The position numbers were made by a program, and so were the translations under genes. 64,000 nucleotides of DNA from DRYS01 sp964491605 (GTDB taxonomy: Archaea > Thermoproteota > CALKCG01 > B24 > DRYS01), in NCBI GenBank assembly GCA_964491605.1, contig CAZBGY010000002.1:62001-126000 (forward strand). Reading direction: 5' to 3'. This document shows positions 16,182 to 25,820 of the stretch, piece by piece. The notes under the pieces are model-generated. The model saw only the letters and a list, made by a program, of their open reading frames with translations, was not told where the DNA came from and made no database searches. The first letter of the stretch is position 1; each line of letters opens with the position of its first letter.

Positions 16182-17424
16182 ATGCCTAGGATAGTCGTAG
16201 AGAGGTTGAGGGGGGAGCCTATAGAGAGAAGAGGAGTAGAGATAGTCGAGAGGAAAGTTGTCTAGCCTGCGAGGCTAGACAGCCCTCAAAGGCTTAGGTC
16301 ATCCAGACTACATATGCGACGCTATAATGGATAGCGTATCGATTAAACTTAGTTCTGAATATATTAAGAGATATGGACAGATACTCCATCATAACGTTGA
16401 TAAAGGTCTACTAGCTGCAGGCGAAGCAGAGAATAGATTTGGCGGCGGATTTATTAAAAAGCCTATGAAGCTGATATTCGGCGATAGAGCTACATGGAAC
16501 GTCGAGGAGGAGGTTATACCGGTAGATGAGATAGCTATCTCCGCCGCTAGGGAATGGTTTAAACGTAATATGAGGTTTATAGATCCAGATATCCATGTGG
16601 TATATCAGGTGGAGATTAAACCTGGATCGCAGGCTTTAAGAGATATATTCGCTAGGGGAGGAAGGTATCTAGAAGCTAATGATACATCAGCAGCGGTAGG
16701 TTATGCTCCTATGAGTAGGGTTGAGCGTGTAGTTTACGAGGTGGAAAGATTTCTAAACTCTCCGAAGTTTAAGAAGGAGTACCCTGAAACTGGGGAAGAT
16801 ATTAAGGTGATGGGGCTGAGATGTAAGGATAAGCTAGATCTCACGGTATCTATGGCTTTCGTAGATAGATTCATAGATTCTGAGTATACGTATTTTAAGA
16901 GGAAGGAGGAGGTTCTAGAGGAGTTAAAGGAGTTCCTCTCTTCTAAGGAATATTTCGATAAGTTCGAGGTTAAATTGAATACTCTGGATAGGATGGGTAG
17001 GGGGATAGATGGATTATACCTGACGGTCCTGGGTACATCTGCGGATAGCGCAGATTCAGGGCAGGTGGGTAGAGGGAACAGGGTGAACGGAGTTATACCT
17101 CTTAATAGACCTATAAGCTCTGAAGCTGCAGCCGGCAAGAATCCTGTCTCCCATATAGGTAAGATATACAATGTGCTTACACATAAGATAGCTAATAGAA
17201 TCTATACAAGTATAAGCGGTCTTCAAGAGGTGTATGTATGGCTTTTAAGCCAGATAGGAGAGCCTATAAATGAGCCTAAGATAGCTGCTGTCCAATTAAT
17301 TACCGATGAAGGATTCGATATAAGAGAGATAGAAGAGGATGTGGAAGATTGTGTAGTAGGAGAATTAGAGAATATAGATAAGTTCTGTATAGAATTAGCT
17401 GAGGGTAAGTATCCTATAGTGTAG
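16182..17424 (+). CDS. mat: S-adenosylmethionine synthetase (archaeal type), split by a 34-nt predicted intron
   Basis: Makes AdoMet from ATP and methionine. The coding sequence is join(16182..16255, 16290..17424), 402 codons, the normal length of archaeal MAT. Exon 1 encodes the usual N-terminus, ending GVEIVERK, then reads V-V-stop in the insertion. Exon 2 resumes as GLGHPDYICDAIMD and continues with LHHNVDKGLLAAGE, NDTSAAVGYAP, GRGNRVNG and SEAAAGKNPVSHIGK, all family motifs. Removing the insertion restores the frame (34 nt is 1 mod 3) and the catalytic GHPD motif (H29). Without splicing, translation from ATG 16327 would lack that motif. Its 3' end overlaps convergent rio2 by 11 bp. Confidence 0.93.
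16256..16289 (+). other. Predicted bulge-helix-bulge mRNA intron in AdoMet synthetase
   Basis: A 34-nt insertion between the Lys25 and Gly26 codons (phase 2). The central helix is GAGG (16250-16253) with CCTC (16284-16287). Each strand then carries a 3-nt bulge, AAA (16254-16256) and AAA (16288-16290). The inner stem is 12 bp, 16257-16268 with 16272-16283 (one T-G pair), closed by loop GCG. Cutting after the second bulge base on both sides, as the archaeal splicing endonuclease does, gives GAGAGGAAAGGCTTAGG, coding ERKGL. The outer helix is weak: AGTC (16244-16247) with GGCT (16291-16294), leaving GA unpaired. Confidence 0.88.
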
Positions 17425-18310
17425 GAGATAAACCTATAACGTAGTTTATTGCTTTATCAATATCTATCTTTAGATCGTATCTTCTCTCGAAAAAGTGTAG
17501 TATATTTCTTATATCTCTTTTAAGATAGTTTACCGCTCCTGGATGATTAGATGTTACGTATTGAGGCCAATCTATTAAGCATATATCGCCTTCAGATGAT
17601 ACAAGAACATTATATTCATTCAAATCACAATGGATAATGGATGCCTCTACATATACTCTTCTAACTTCATATAGTACATCCTTCAATATCCTACTAGGAT
17701 GCTTTATATCTTTACAGAATGCGAGTTCAACTCCATCGAAGAAGCTGGATACCAAGGTATGGCGATTACAGGCTATAGGTTTAGGCACCTTAACACCGAG
17801 TTTGTATAAGCTAGATAGAGCTTCATACTCTTTATGCGCAGCCAATCTACACTGATATAGCCACGAGATATGATTTCTCTGCCCGATATATCCTCTTAAT
17901 CTTCTAATTTGCCTGAAGCTTGTACGACCTATACGTAGGAATTTGAGAACTATTTCCGCTCCATCCGATGTTAACCCTAAGTACACATCCGACTCCTTCC
18001 CCTCAGCTAGAGGGCGACCTATAGCTTCGATAACCCCGGATTTAACTAGCGAGCGAAGAGCAAGACAATCGTACGCCATAGAGTTTATAGCAAAACTAGG
18101 TTTAGGAAAAGGATTGGATAGAAGCATCTTAAGTTTATTCAGTTTACGCAACCTATAAGATACCTCCTTCTCATGTAAACCACTGAGTTTAACTATATAG
18201 TCCATGGGCGTATAAGCATGACTAGACATACCCAACTCTATGGCTGCTAGAATCCTGAAATCTTCATCCTCCAGTTGAGGATACACCTTAAGACTTAGTC
18301 TTAAACTCAA
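17414..18310 (-). CDS. rio2: Rio2 serine kinase
   Basis: Atypical kinase/ATPase of small-subunit ribosome maturation. The N-terminal winged-helix domain (about 1-90) is followed by the RIO kinase domain. The flexible loop and Lys region read EGKESDVYLG ... IVLKFLRIG, the catalytic loop is HCDLNEYNVLV, and the metal-binding LIDWPQYV replaces DFG. Length of 298 aa fits. It overlaps the upstream helicase gene by 4 bp (same strand) and the MAT gene by 11 bp (convergent). Confidence 0.93.
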   Translation of the reverse strand: MSLRLSLKVYPQLEDEDFRILAAIELGMSSHAYTPMDYIVKLSGLHEKEVSYRLRKLNKLKMLLSNPFPKPSFAINSMAYDCLALRSLVKSGVIEAIGRPLAEGKESDVYLGLTSDGAEIVLKFLRIGRTSFRQIRRLRGYIGQRNHISWLYQCRLAAHKEYEALSSLYKLGVKVPKPIACNRHTLVSSFFDGVELAFCKDIKHPSRILKDVLYEVRRVYVEASIIHCDLNEYNVLVSSEGDICLIDWPQYVTSNHPGAVNYLKRDIRNILHFFERRYDLKIDIDKAINYVIGLSPTL

Positions 18311-19950
18311 CTCTCGGACTTCAAATTATCTTTGTATAATAGGTTTGTTAAATACTTCTGCTTATCTAAATTTTCCTCTACTATCATCTGTGTGAATCCA
18401 TAGTATCTCGCAGCTTTTCTCGATACAGCTTTCAACTTACTCCTCTCATGCGTATCGCATGAGATTATAGCATACGTTACAGCTTCCTTCTTACCTCCAG
18501 GCTGCCTGAGTATACGTCCAAACCTTTGAATCCACTTTCTAGGATTGGACGGCGGATCCACCCATATCTCTAGATCGGCTGAAGGTATATCCAATCCTTC
18601 CTCAGCTACCGATGTTGCTACAAGTATCTTGGCTCTATCCTTAAAATGTAGTAGAGCTGCTGTTTGCTGTGGAAGATCCATCATCTCCTTACCTACTAGA
18701 ATCGCTACATGATCCATACCATAGATATCCTGAAGTACGGCGCCTATCTGTCTAGCAGCTTCTATGGATTCTACGAATACTATAGCCTTCTCGTACCGGT
18801 CCTTAGATAGTATCGCTAGAAGCGTTTTAAGTTTATGATTAGGTGCTTCCTTTAAAATCTCTAGAAACAATCTATATGGAGAGATATCAATATTCGGATA
18901 ATTCCTTTTAACCTCAGGTAAACGCCATGTCTGATAACTTATGATGCTACTAGCTCCATCCTCTACAAGCCTGAATGCGAGTATCTTGAGAGATTTAACC
19001 TTCTTACATTCTTCATGTTCCTCACATCTTATATATTCATGAGTATCTCCATGTGATGCACGTATATCACTTAGAATACTATCGGAGATCCTTATTAGAG
19101 TGTCGTAGAGCAGCTTAACTTTAGGCGGCAATTCCACCTCCACTATCTTCAACACTCTCCTAGGTATAGAACTTCTCACCTCCGAATCCTCTACAGTGAA
19201 TATTCTTATATTATCGAAGATCTTCCTAAGCTCGCTATATCTTCTAGCATCGTGCAATAGAGGTGTAGCACTTAAAGCTAATATCCTACTACCAGATGTT
19301 TTAGCTGCTAGGAGTATAGAGTAACCATCGGTTAACCCCACATACCTCTGGCATTCATCCGCCACGACTATATTATAGGGGAAATTCTTCAGCCCATTAT
19401 CCTTTAAGAACTGAATAGGGTCATTTACGCTCCTAGCTGCGATTAATAATTCACGGTAATCTGATAGTACATCGTTGAAGAACGTTTGCGGTGTACATAC
19501 GACGAAACCTGCATTCCACACTCTAAGTTTAGCTCTCTTATCTTTAGGTAGTTCCCCGGATATAAAGTATGCTCCTACATTAAGCTTCTCTCTTGCGAAT
19601 AATGTTTGCTGAACACCGAGCGGAACTGATGGGACGAGGAATAATACTCTTATAGGTTTCTCTAAACTCATCTTACGGAGAGCGGCACCAGCTATATATG
19701 TCTTCCCTAAACCAGTAGGTAAACCTACTATGAGGGTATCACCTTCAATCTGCTTTAGAATCTTCTCTTGGAACCCCCATAAAGTATACGATAGACGCTC
19801 GATTTTTATATACTCTACGCTACTGATAGGAAATCGTGGCGATAGACTACGTACAAACTTCGAGATAGAATACGGGCTCTTTTCAAGATACTTTAAGTAG
19901 TTTTCCCAGATTTGACCTACAAGATCCAGTCGTATACTACCGTTCCTCAA
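18307..19950 (-). CDS. Hef/MPH1-type SF2 helicase without nuclease domain
   Basis: Superfamily 2 helicase of the COG1111 (Hef/FANCM/Mph1) group, acting on stalled forks and branched DNA. Motif I is GLPTGLGKTYIA, motif II is VVADECQRY (DECQ in place of DEAH), motif III SATPLL, motif V VATSVAEEGLDIP, motif VI WIQRFGRILRQPGG. A Cys/His patch (CEEHEECKK) lies in the middle insert. The protein ends at 547 aa with no XPF-like nuclease and HhH region, as in several TACK archaea where Hef is helicase-only. It is translationally coupled to rio2 through a 4-bp overlap. Confidence 0.85.
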   Translation of the reverse strand: MRNGSIRLDLVGQIWENYLKYLEKSPYSISKFVRSLSPRFPISSVEYIKIERLSYTLWGFQEKILKQIEGDTLIVGLPTGLGKTYIAGAALRKMSLEKPIRVLFLVPSVPLGVQQTLFAREKLNVGAYFISGELPKDKRAKLRVWNAGFVVCTPQTFFNDVLSDYRELLIAARSVNDPIQFLKDNGLKNFPYNIVVADECQRYVGLTDGYSILLAAKTSGSRILALSATPLLHDARRYSELRKIFDNIRIFTVEDSEVRSSIPRRVLKIVEVELPPKVKLLYDTLIRISDSILSDIRASHGDTHEYIRCEEHEECKKVKSLKILAFRLVEDGASSIISYQTWRLPEVKRNYPNIDISPYRLFLEILKEAPNHKLKTLLAILSKDRYEKAIVFVESIEAARQIGAVLQDIYGMDHVAILVGKEMMDLPQQTAALLHFKDRAKILVATSVAEEGLDIPSADLEIWVDPPSNPRKWIQRFGRILRQPGGKKEAVTYAIISCDTHERSKLKAVSRKAARYYGFTQMIVEENLDKQKYLTNLLYKDNLKSES

Positions 19951-20198
19951 ATCGATACCTTCCTATAGGAGAATTTGCCTCCCAGATATAAAGCGATACT
20001 ACGATATATGTATAGTATTCGGTCTATAGGGATTTGATATTTTACGTATTGGTAATCAAATAAGATATGGAAAGTTAAGCAACACAAATCCTTTAGAGGT
20101 TGCCTCGTAATAGATCAGCATCTACGCTATGAAGATACGGAAAGCTTAAATTCTTTTAGAGTATCTAGAAGAAACTCCGTGCTAGGTAGATTCCTGGG

Positions 20199-21500
20199 GT
20201 GTCATCTTTGCACCATTCAAGAGCATTAATGGATCTACTATCATACGTAGAGGAACATCATTCCTACAGATCTAGATGTATAAATCTGATAGCTAGCGAG
20301 AATATAGCCAGCCCGTTGGTTAGGAAACTTCTATCTACCGATTTAGGGCATAGATATGCTATAGGCTTCCTATATACGAGGATGTATAGGGGATGTAAAT
20401 ACGTAGATCTGATAGAGGCGTTAACAGGGTATCTTCTAAGATCGCTATTCAGGGCAGAGCATGTAAACTATATACCGATAAGCGGTACCCTAGCCAACTT
20501 GATAATGATAAACGCCCTGACTAAACCTGGAGATTCTATAATGGCGTTATCTGTCATGGATGGAGGGCATAGCAGCTTCAGGGAATGTAGTCTAGTACAT
20601 GGCGTATCTATGATACCTTTACCGTTCGATCATGAAGCATACAATATAGATGTGGATGGAGCGGAGAAGCTGATTAGGAGGGTTAAGCCTAGGATAATAC
20701 TGCTGGGTGCTTCGGATATACTATTCCCACATCCAATACGAGAGTTGGCATCGGTGGCTAAAGAGGAGGGATGCATATTAGCGTATGATGGAGCTCACGT
20801 ACTCGGTCTGATAGCCGGGGGGAGATTTCAGGATCCATTAAGGGAGGGAGCAGACGTAGTTACGGGTAGTACGCATAAAACGTTTTTCGGTCCTCAGGGA
20901 GGTATAATACTTTGTAGGAGAGATTATAGTGAAGCTATCGATCATTCAGCATGGCAGCTTGTTAATAATCATCATATAAACCGTGTAGCAGCTCTAGCTG
21001 TAGCAACTTGTGAGATGCAGGCCTTCGGTGCTTCTTATGCAGATCAAGTTATAGCGAACGCTAAGAGGCTTGCCGAGATGCTGTATAATGAGGGTATTAG
21101 GGTTTTATGCCCAGATAGAGGGTTTACAGAATCCCATCAGGTAATAATCGATGTAGGGAAGGGGAGAGCGAACGGTATAAGTAGTAGGCTTGAGGAGGCG
21201 AATATCATAGTTAACCCTATGCCTATGCCTTGGGATGAAGATGAAGAGGATGCTTCAGGTATAAGACTTGGAGTACAGGAAGTCACAAGGCTGGGTATGA
21301 AGGAAGACTGCATGGATGAAATAGCTCGCCTTATAGCAGATGTCGTGCTTAATAGGAGGAGTCCCTCTGAGGTAAGGTACTCAACTGAATTACTTACCGA
21401 GAATTATCAGAGGATACACTTCTGTTTTGATACAGATGGAGAAGCCTACAGATACTTCCATGTGGAGAATCTAGTAAAGGAGTTGAAGATGCAGGTATAG
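20199..21500 (+). CDS. Divergent SHMT-family PLP enzyme
   Basis: Fold-type I PLP enzyme clearly related to serine hydroxymethyltransferase: INLIASEN, the internal aldimine lysine in GSTHKTFFGPQGG, and a C-terminal GIRLGVQEVTRLGM segment. Compared with the bona fide GlyA later in the window, the motif YAEGYPGRRYYSG is replaced by YAIGFLYTRMYRG (the Glu needed for folate-dependent chemistry is Ile), and HGGHLTHG is replaced by DGGHSSFR. Folate-dependent serine/glycine exchange is therefore doubtful; an aldolase or other PLP reaction is possible. 433 aa from GTG 20199. It lies 23 bp before ilvE. Confidence 0.8.
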   Translation: MSSLHHSRALMDLLSYVEEHHSYRSRCINLIASENIASPLVRKLLSTDLGHRYAIGFLYTRMYRGCKYVDLIEALTGYLLRSLFRAEHVNYIPISGTLANLIMINALTKPGDSIMALSVMDGGHSSFRECSLVHGVSMIPLPFDHEAYNIDVDGAEKLIRRVKPRIILLGASDILFPHPIRELASVAKEEGCILAYDGAHVLGLIAGGRFQDPLREGADVVTGSTHKTFFGPQGGIILCRRDYSEAIDHSAWQLVNNHHINRVAALAVATCEMQAFGASYADQVIANAKRLAEMLYNEGIRVLCPDRGFTESHQVIIDVGKGRANGISSRLEEANIIVNPMPMPWDEDEEDASGIRLGVQEVTRLGMKEDCMDEIARLIADVVLNRRSPSEVRYSTELLTENYQRIHFCFDTDGEAYRYFHVENLVKELKMQV

Positions 21501-21523
21501 CCTTGGTTTATGGAGGGGATAGG

Positions 21524-22444
21524 ATGGCTGCGTTGAAGAAAACGAACTGGATATGGATTGATGGAGAATTTAAACCTTGGGATGAAGCTAAGATACATAT
21601 ACTCACGCACGCATTACACTATGGTACAGGTGTATTCGAAGGTATAAGAGCATACGTGTCTGATGGAAAAACGTATGTATTCAGGCTTAGGGAGCATATA
21701 GAAAGATTATTCAAATCAGCTAAGATATACTTCATGGATATACCATATACCATCGAAGAAATCTGTAGGATCATAATAGAGTTGATCAAAATAAACGATA
21801 TAAAGGAGGATTGCTATATAAGGCCCATAGTATTTCGTGGATATGGATATATAGGTTTAAACCCACTCAATAACCCTATCCAGATGGCTATCGCCGTATT
21901 TCCGTTCGGTAAGTATTTATCAAGCGGCGGTGTGAGGTGCTGCGTATCCTCATGGCGTAGAATACCTGGATACTCCCTACCTCCTCAAGCTAAAGCTTGC
22001 GGGAACTATATAAACTCTGTTTTAGCGAAGATCGAAGCGTTAAAATCAGGGTATGATGAAGCGATACTGCTAGATGACAAGGGATACGTATCTGAGGGGA
22101 GCGGGGAAAATCTCTTCATAGTTAAGGATGGAAAACTCTATACTCCACCCATATACTCAGATATACTTGAAGGTATAACTAGAGCTTCCATTATAGAGAT
22201 GGCGTCTGATCTAGGCTATGAAGTTTACGAGAGACCTATAGCTAGAGCTGAACTATATACCTGCGATGAAGCATTCTTCACAGGTACAGCCGCGGAGATA
22301 ACGCCTATACTAGAGATAGATGGAAGGAAAATTGGAGATGGAAGGGAGGGACCGATAACAAGACGTATAAGATGTATGTTCGAAGAAGCTGTGAGAGGGA
22401 GGTTACCCAATTATGTAAAGTGGCTGACTGAAGTATCGATCTGA
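21524..22444 (+). CDS. ilvE: Branched-chain amino acid aminotransferase
   Basis: Class IV PLP aminotransferase for the last step of Val/Leu/Ile synthesis. Family features are HYGTGVFEGIRAY, the IRPIVFRGYG segment, the PLP lysine in SVLAKIEALKSGYDEAILLD, and SEGSGENLFIVKDG. The frame opens at TTG 21503, but GGAGGGG (21512-21518) sits properly before ATG 21524, giving 306 aa. It follows the SHMT paralogue on the same strand and faces ilvD, which is convergent, so two branched-chain steps are adjacent. Confidence 0.93.
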   Translation: MAALKKTNWIWIDGEFKPWDEAKIHILTHALHYGTGVFEGIRAYVSDGKTYVFRLREHIERLFKSAKIYFMDIPYTIEEICRIIIELIKINDIKEDCYIRPIVFRGYGYIGLNPLNNPIQMAIAVFPFGKYLSSGGVRCCVSSWRRIPGYSLPPQAKACGNYINSVLAKIEALKSGYDEAILLDDKGYVSEGSGENLFIVKDGKLYTPPIYSDILEGITRASIIEMASDLGYEVYERPIARAELYTCDEAFFTGTAAEITPILEIDGRKIGDGREGPITRRIRCMFEEAVRGRLPNYVKWLTEVSI

Positions 22445-22462
22445 AATAGCATTCCAACTACC

Positions 22463-24097
22463 CTATGATCCGAGAAGCTTTACATACCTCAGTAGGATGC
22501 CTTTAACTGGTTTATATCTAGGCTTCCATCTCTCCCTTCTTCCATCTAACTCCTTCCTAGATACTTCCAATTCAAGCCTCCTATTTCTTACATCTATACT
22601 GATAACATCGCCGTCCTCGACTAAAGCTATGGGACCGCCGATAGCAGCTTCAGGCGATACATGACCTATACATAATCCACGTGTCGCTCCGGAAAATCTT
22701 CCATCAGTTATTAAGCTTACCCTATCGCTTAACCCCATTCCGGTAATAGTAGCCGTTATCTGCAACATTTCAGGCATACCAGGTCCACCTATCGGTCCTT
22801 CATATCTTACTACCAGTATATCATAATCCTTCAAAGTATCTTCCATCACTATTTTCAAAGCTTCCTCCTCTGAGTCGCATACTTTAGCATAACCTCTAAA
22901 GTTTAACATGGTAGATGGTATACCTGCAGTCTTTACTACAGCTCCATCTGGTGCTAGTGTTCCTCTAAGTATAGCTATTCCACCTTCAGGATGTAAAGGC
23001 GAATCTATAGGGTATATAACTCGCCTATCCAATACTTTAGCTCCACGTATATTTTCACCTATCGTTCTACCTGTAACAGTCATCGTATCTAGGTATAGTA
23101 GATCTTTAAGTTCTGTGAGGAGTGCTGGAACACCACCAGCTAAATGGAAATCCAGCATATCATGCCTTCCGCCTAAACCTATGAGATCACATATATGCGG
23201 AACTCTACGGCTAATCTGATCAAACGTATCTAGCGGTATCTCTACACCACATTCTCTAGCTATAGCGGGTATATGCAGAACTGTATTCGTCGATCCACCT
23301 AAAGCCATATCAACTACTATAGCGTTATGGAACGATTTCCATGATAGGATATCTAACGGCTTTAAATCCTCACGTACAAGCTCGACTACTCTACGTCCAG
23401 CCTCCCTAGCTAAAGCAAGCCTCCTGCTATATACTGCCGGTATGGTAGCGGTATAGGGTAAAGCCAATCCTAATGCTTCGGCTAAACAGGCCATAGTATT
23501 AGCTGTGAATAAACCGTTACAAGAACCGCATGTCGGGCATGAATATTCTTCTACCATCCTATACTCTTCTTCCGATATGATTGCACGTTTATACAAACCT
23601 ACAGCTTCGGCGGCTGACGATATACCTAGATGGGTTCTACCATAGAAAGATCCTGATAGCATAGGCCCTCCTGTGACAACTATACTTGGAATATTAAGTC
23701 TAGCTACAGCCATTAGCATACCCGGCAGGATTTTATCGCAACTAGCTATAGCTACTAACCCATCAAGCCTATGAGCTTCTACCATCAACTCTAGAGTATC
23801 AGCTATCCAATCTCTAGAGGGTAGACTGAAATGCATACCTACATGACCCATAGCTATGCCATCACAGATGGCTATCGTATTGAATACGAACGGAACGCCA
23901 CCAGCTTCCCTTACACCCTCTTTAACCGCTTCAGCCAATCTATTTAGATGCATGTGACCTGGGACTAGATCGGTATAACTGCACGCTATTCCGATGAACG
24001 GTTTACCGAAATCCTCTGCTCCTAATCCTAGGGCTCTCAGTAGAGCACGATGATGAGCTCTCTCCACACCTAGCTTAACGGTATCACTTCTTAACAT
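22463..24097 (-). CDS. ilvD: Dihydroxy-acid dehydratase
   Basis: Fe-S dehydratase of Val/Ile synthesis, converting dihydroxy acids to 2-oxo acids. Cluster cysteines are visible in ASCDKILPGMLMA and PTCGSCNGLFTANTMACL; the DGRFSGATRGLCIGHVSPEA motif is intact. 544 aa, normal length. Convergent with ilvE, with a spacer of 18 bp. Its promoter lies in the short divergent region shared with the cyclophilin-like gene. Confidence 0.95.
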   Translation of the reverse strand: MLRSDTVKLGVERAHHRALLRALGLGAEDFGKPFIGIACSYTDLVPGHMHLNRLAEAVKEGVREAGGVPFVFNTIAICDGIAMGHVGMHFSLPSRDWIADTLELMVEAHRLDGLVAIASCDKILPGMLMAVARLNIPSIVVTGGPMLSGSFYGRTHLGISSAAEAVGLYKRAIISEEEYRMVEEYSCPTCGSCNGLFTANTMACLAEALGLALPYTATIPAVYSRRLALAREAGRRVVELVREDLKPLDILSWKSFHNAIVVDMALGGSTNTVLHIPAIARECGVEIPLDTFDQISRRVPHICDLIGLGGRHDMLDFHLAGGVPALLTELKDLLYLDTMTVTGRTIGENIRGAKVLDRRVIYPIDSPLHPEGGIAILRGTLAPDGAVVKTAGIPSTMLNFRGYAKVCDSEEEALKIVMEDTLKDYDILVVRYEGPIGGPGMPEMLQITATITGMGLSDRVSLITDGRFSGATRGLCIGHVSPEAAIGGPIALVEDGDVISIDVRNRRLELEVSRKELDGRRERWKPRYKPVKGILLRYVKLLGS

Positions 24098-24219
24098 GAC
24101 GTAAAGAGTCTTTAGAATGAGAGTATATAAGGGTATAAGTAGATGGGTTGAATTATATTGAGGCGGTAAGAAAACTAAAATATTATATCCGTCGTAAACC
24201 TATACCTAGATAAATTACC

Positions 24220-24603
24220 ATGTCTAAGCAGATAAAGATCATATCCAAAAGCATAGGCGAGGCCTACGCCGAACTTAGAGATGATCTAAACCCTAAAACC
24301 TGTGAAGCTATATGGAAATCGCTACCACTCGAAGGTATAGCTCGAAGATGGGGCGATGAAGTATACTTCGACGTCGGGTTGAATATCGAATTAGAAAACC
24401 CGCTACAGGAGGTGGAGATAGGCGATGTAGCTTTCTGGCCTCCAGGTAGGGCTATATGTATATTCTTCGGGTTAACTCCGGTGAGTAGAGGGAATAAACC
24501 TAGAGCCTACAGCCCTGTGAACGTATTCGCTAGAATCATAGGAGATCCGAGGATATTCCGTAGAGTTGAAGATGGGGAGAGGATACGTATAGAGAAAGCC
24601 TAG
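24220..24603 (+). CDS. Cyclophilin-like fold protein (COG2164-like)
   Basis: 127 aa. The pattern YAELRDDLNPKTCEAIWKSLP and GDEVYFDV, followed by GDVAFWPPGRAICIFFG and SPVNVFARI, matches a small archaeal/bacterial family with a cyclophilin-like beta-barrel fold that lacks the proline isomerase active site. Function of the family is not established. ATG at 24220, divergent from ilvD and convergent with rtcA. Confidence 0.8.
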   Translation: MSKQIKIISKSIGEAYAELRDDLNPKTCEAIWKSLPLEGIARRWGDEVYFDVGLNIELENPLQEVEIGDVAFWPPGRAICIFFGLTPVSRGNKPRAYSPVNVFARIIGDPRIFRRVEDGERIRIEKA

Positions 24604-24624
24604 TGATCGAATATCTTAAGCGAG

Positions 24625-25695
24625 TTACCTCTCTATCTTTAAACCTACACCCTTGCAGGTTATCCTAGAGGGTTTTCCTTCTCCTCCATCCACCTCGAAT
24701 TCTACGTTTAACAATTGCTTGGCAAGCTCTATACATGTGATCGTATGAAGGGTTAGCTCGGTAGTAGCTATGCTAGATTCTCCATCAGCTAGAGCCATCC
24801 ATATTATGAGCTGATCCGCTAAATGCCTGTCCACAGGATACCCGACTTCTATCTGTGCTTCTAAATCTCTCACAGCTTCCTTAGCTATCTCTTCTGCGGG
24901 TATACCCTTAACCCCTAACCTATCTGAAGCTATCCTTGCACCGGAAGATAATTCTGCGTAGAGTAGTATACCACATCCAGGACTAACCGCACATCTAGGA
25001 TGGGGAGGCTGAAGGATCTCCTTCTCCAATACGATATCATAGCCTTTCTTCGATAATATACTTTCAACGGTAGATACCATACGATCTACTATATGAGAGG
25101 GGAGACGTGAGCTATAAGCTATTCCAGCTATACGCTTAACATAGCCAAATTCTACGATACGTATGGGTTTTAGTACATCACCTACAGGTGTAGAACTTAC
25201 TCTAACCATACCTCCACCTAGAGGATAGAATCCTCTACGTAATAACTCTATACGCGGATCGAAACCCATAATCCTAAGTATAGGCAGTAGTATTCTCTCT
25301 AGGTAATCTATCGGAGGAGCCATAGGATTATTCGTCCCACCGGTTATGGTAACCTCTACATGATCATACGTAAAAGCCATCAGAGGTAAGAGGGCTTGTA
25401 AAACTAGAGTGATGCTTCCAGCCGTACCTATGTCGAAGTTATACTTCCCGCCTCTAAGCGATCCGGGTATGAATGTTATTTCCTGGGAGCCTAATCTTAA
25501 CCCCTCCACCTTAGCGTTAGATAGTTTAGCTACAGACTCCACCGAGATCATATGCTGTCTTCTAAGACCTGGATTAGGTCTTTTAGCTCTTATCTTAACT
25601 ACCTTGACAGGTGTACCTGTTACGGCTGCAATCGGTAGAGTAAATCTCAGTATCTGCCCACCACCTTCCAGGATATCGCCATAGATTATCTTCAT
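24625..25695 (-). CDS. rtcA: RNA 3'-terminal phosphate cyclase
   Basis: ATP-dependent conversion of an RNA 3'-phosphate to a 2',3'-cyclic phosphate through an enzyme-AMP intermediate. N-terminus GDILEGGGQILRFTLP, then RAKRPNPGLRRQH, GTAGSITLVLQALLP, and the catalytic His in DRHLADQLIIWMALA. 356 aa, typical. In an organism predicted to splice both RNA classes through the bulge-helix-bulge endonuclease, an RNA-end enzyme is a natural companion, but no direct link is visible here. Confidence 0.94.
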   Translation of the reverse strand: MKIIYGDILEGGGQILRFTLPIAAVTGTPVKVVKIRAKRPNPGLRRQHMISVESVAKLSNAKVEGLRLGSQEITFIPGSLRGGKYNFDIGTAGSITLVLQALLPLMAFTYDHVEVTITGGTNNPMAPPIDYLERILLPILRIMGFDPRIELLRRGFYPLGGGMVRVSSTPVGDVLKPIRIVEFGYVKRIAGIAYSSRLPSHIVDRMVSTVESILSKKGYDIVLEKEILQPPHPRCAVSPGCGILLYAELSSGARIASDRLGVKGIPAEEIAKEAVRDLEAQIEVGYPVDRHLADQLIIWMALADGESSIATTELTLHTITCIELAKQLLNVEFEVDGGEGKPSRITCKGVGLKIER

Positions 25696-25820
25696 ACCGC
25701 TCGACTATATAGAGTGGCTATGTGAGCTATAAGCTATAAATCTAAGCTGACGGATTCCTCTTCGAGAAACATTTACCTCAAAGGTATATTCAGTCTATTA
25801 TTTAGGATAGGGGTTCCTTT

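Noticed and set aside
16327..17424. Reading AdoMet synthetase as a 365-aa gene starting at ATG 16327, or as a 5'-truncated pseudogene
   Set aside because: The missing N-terminus, including GHPD, is encoded just upstream and is rejoined perfectly by removing a 34-nt bulge-helix-bulge insertion. The rest of the gene is free of lesions.
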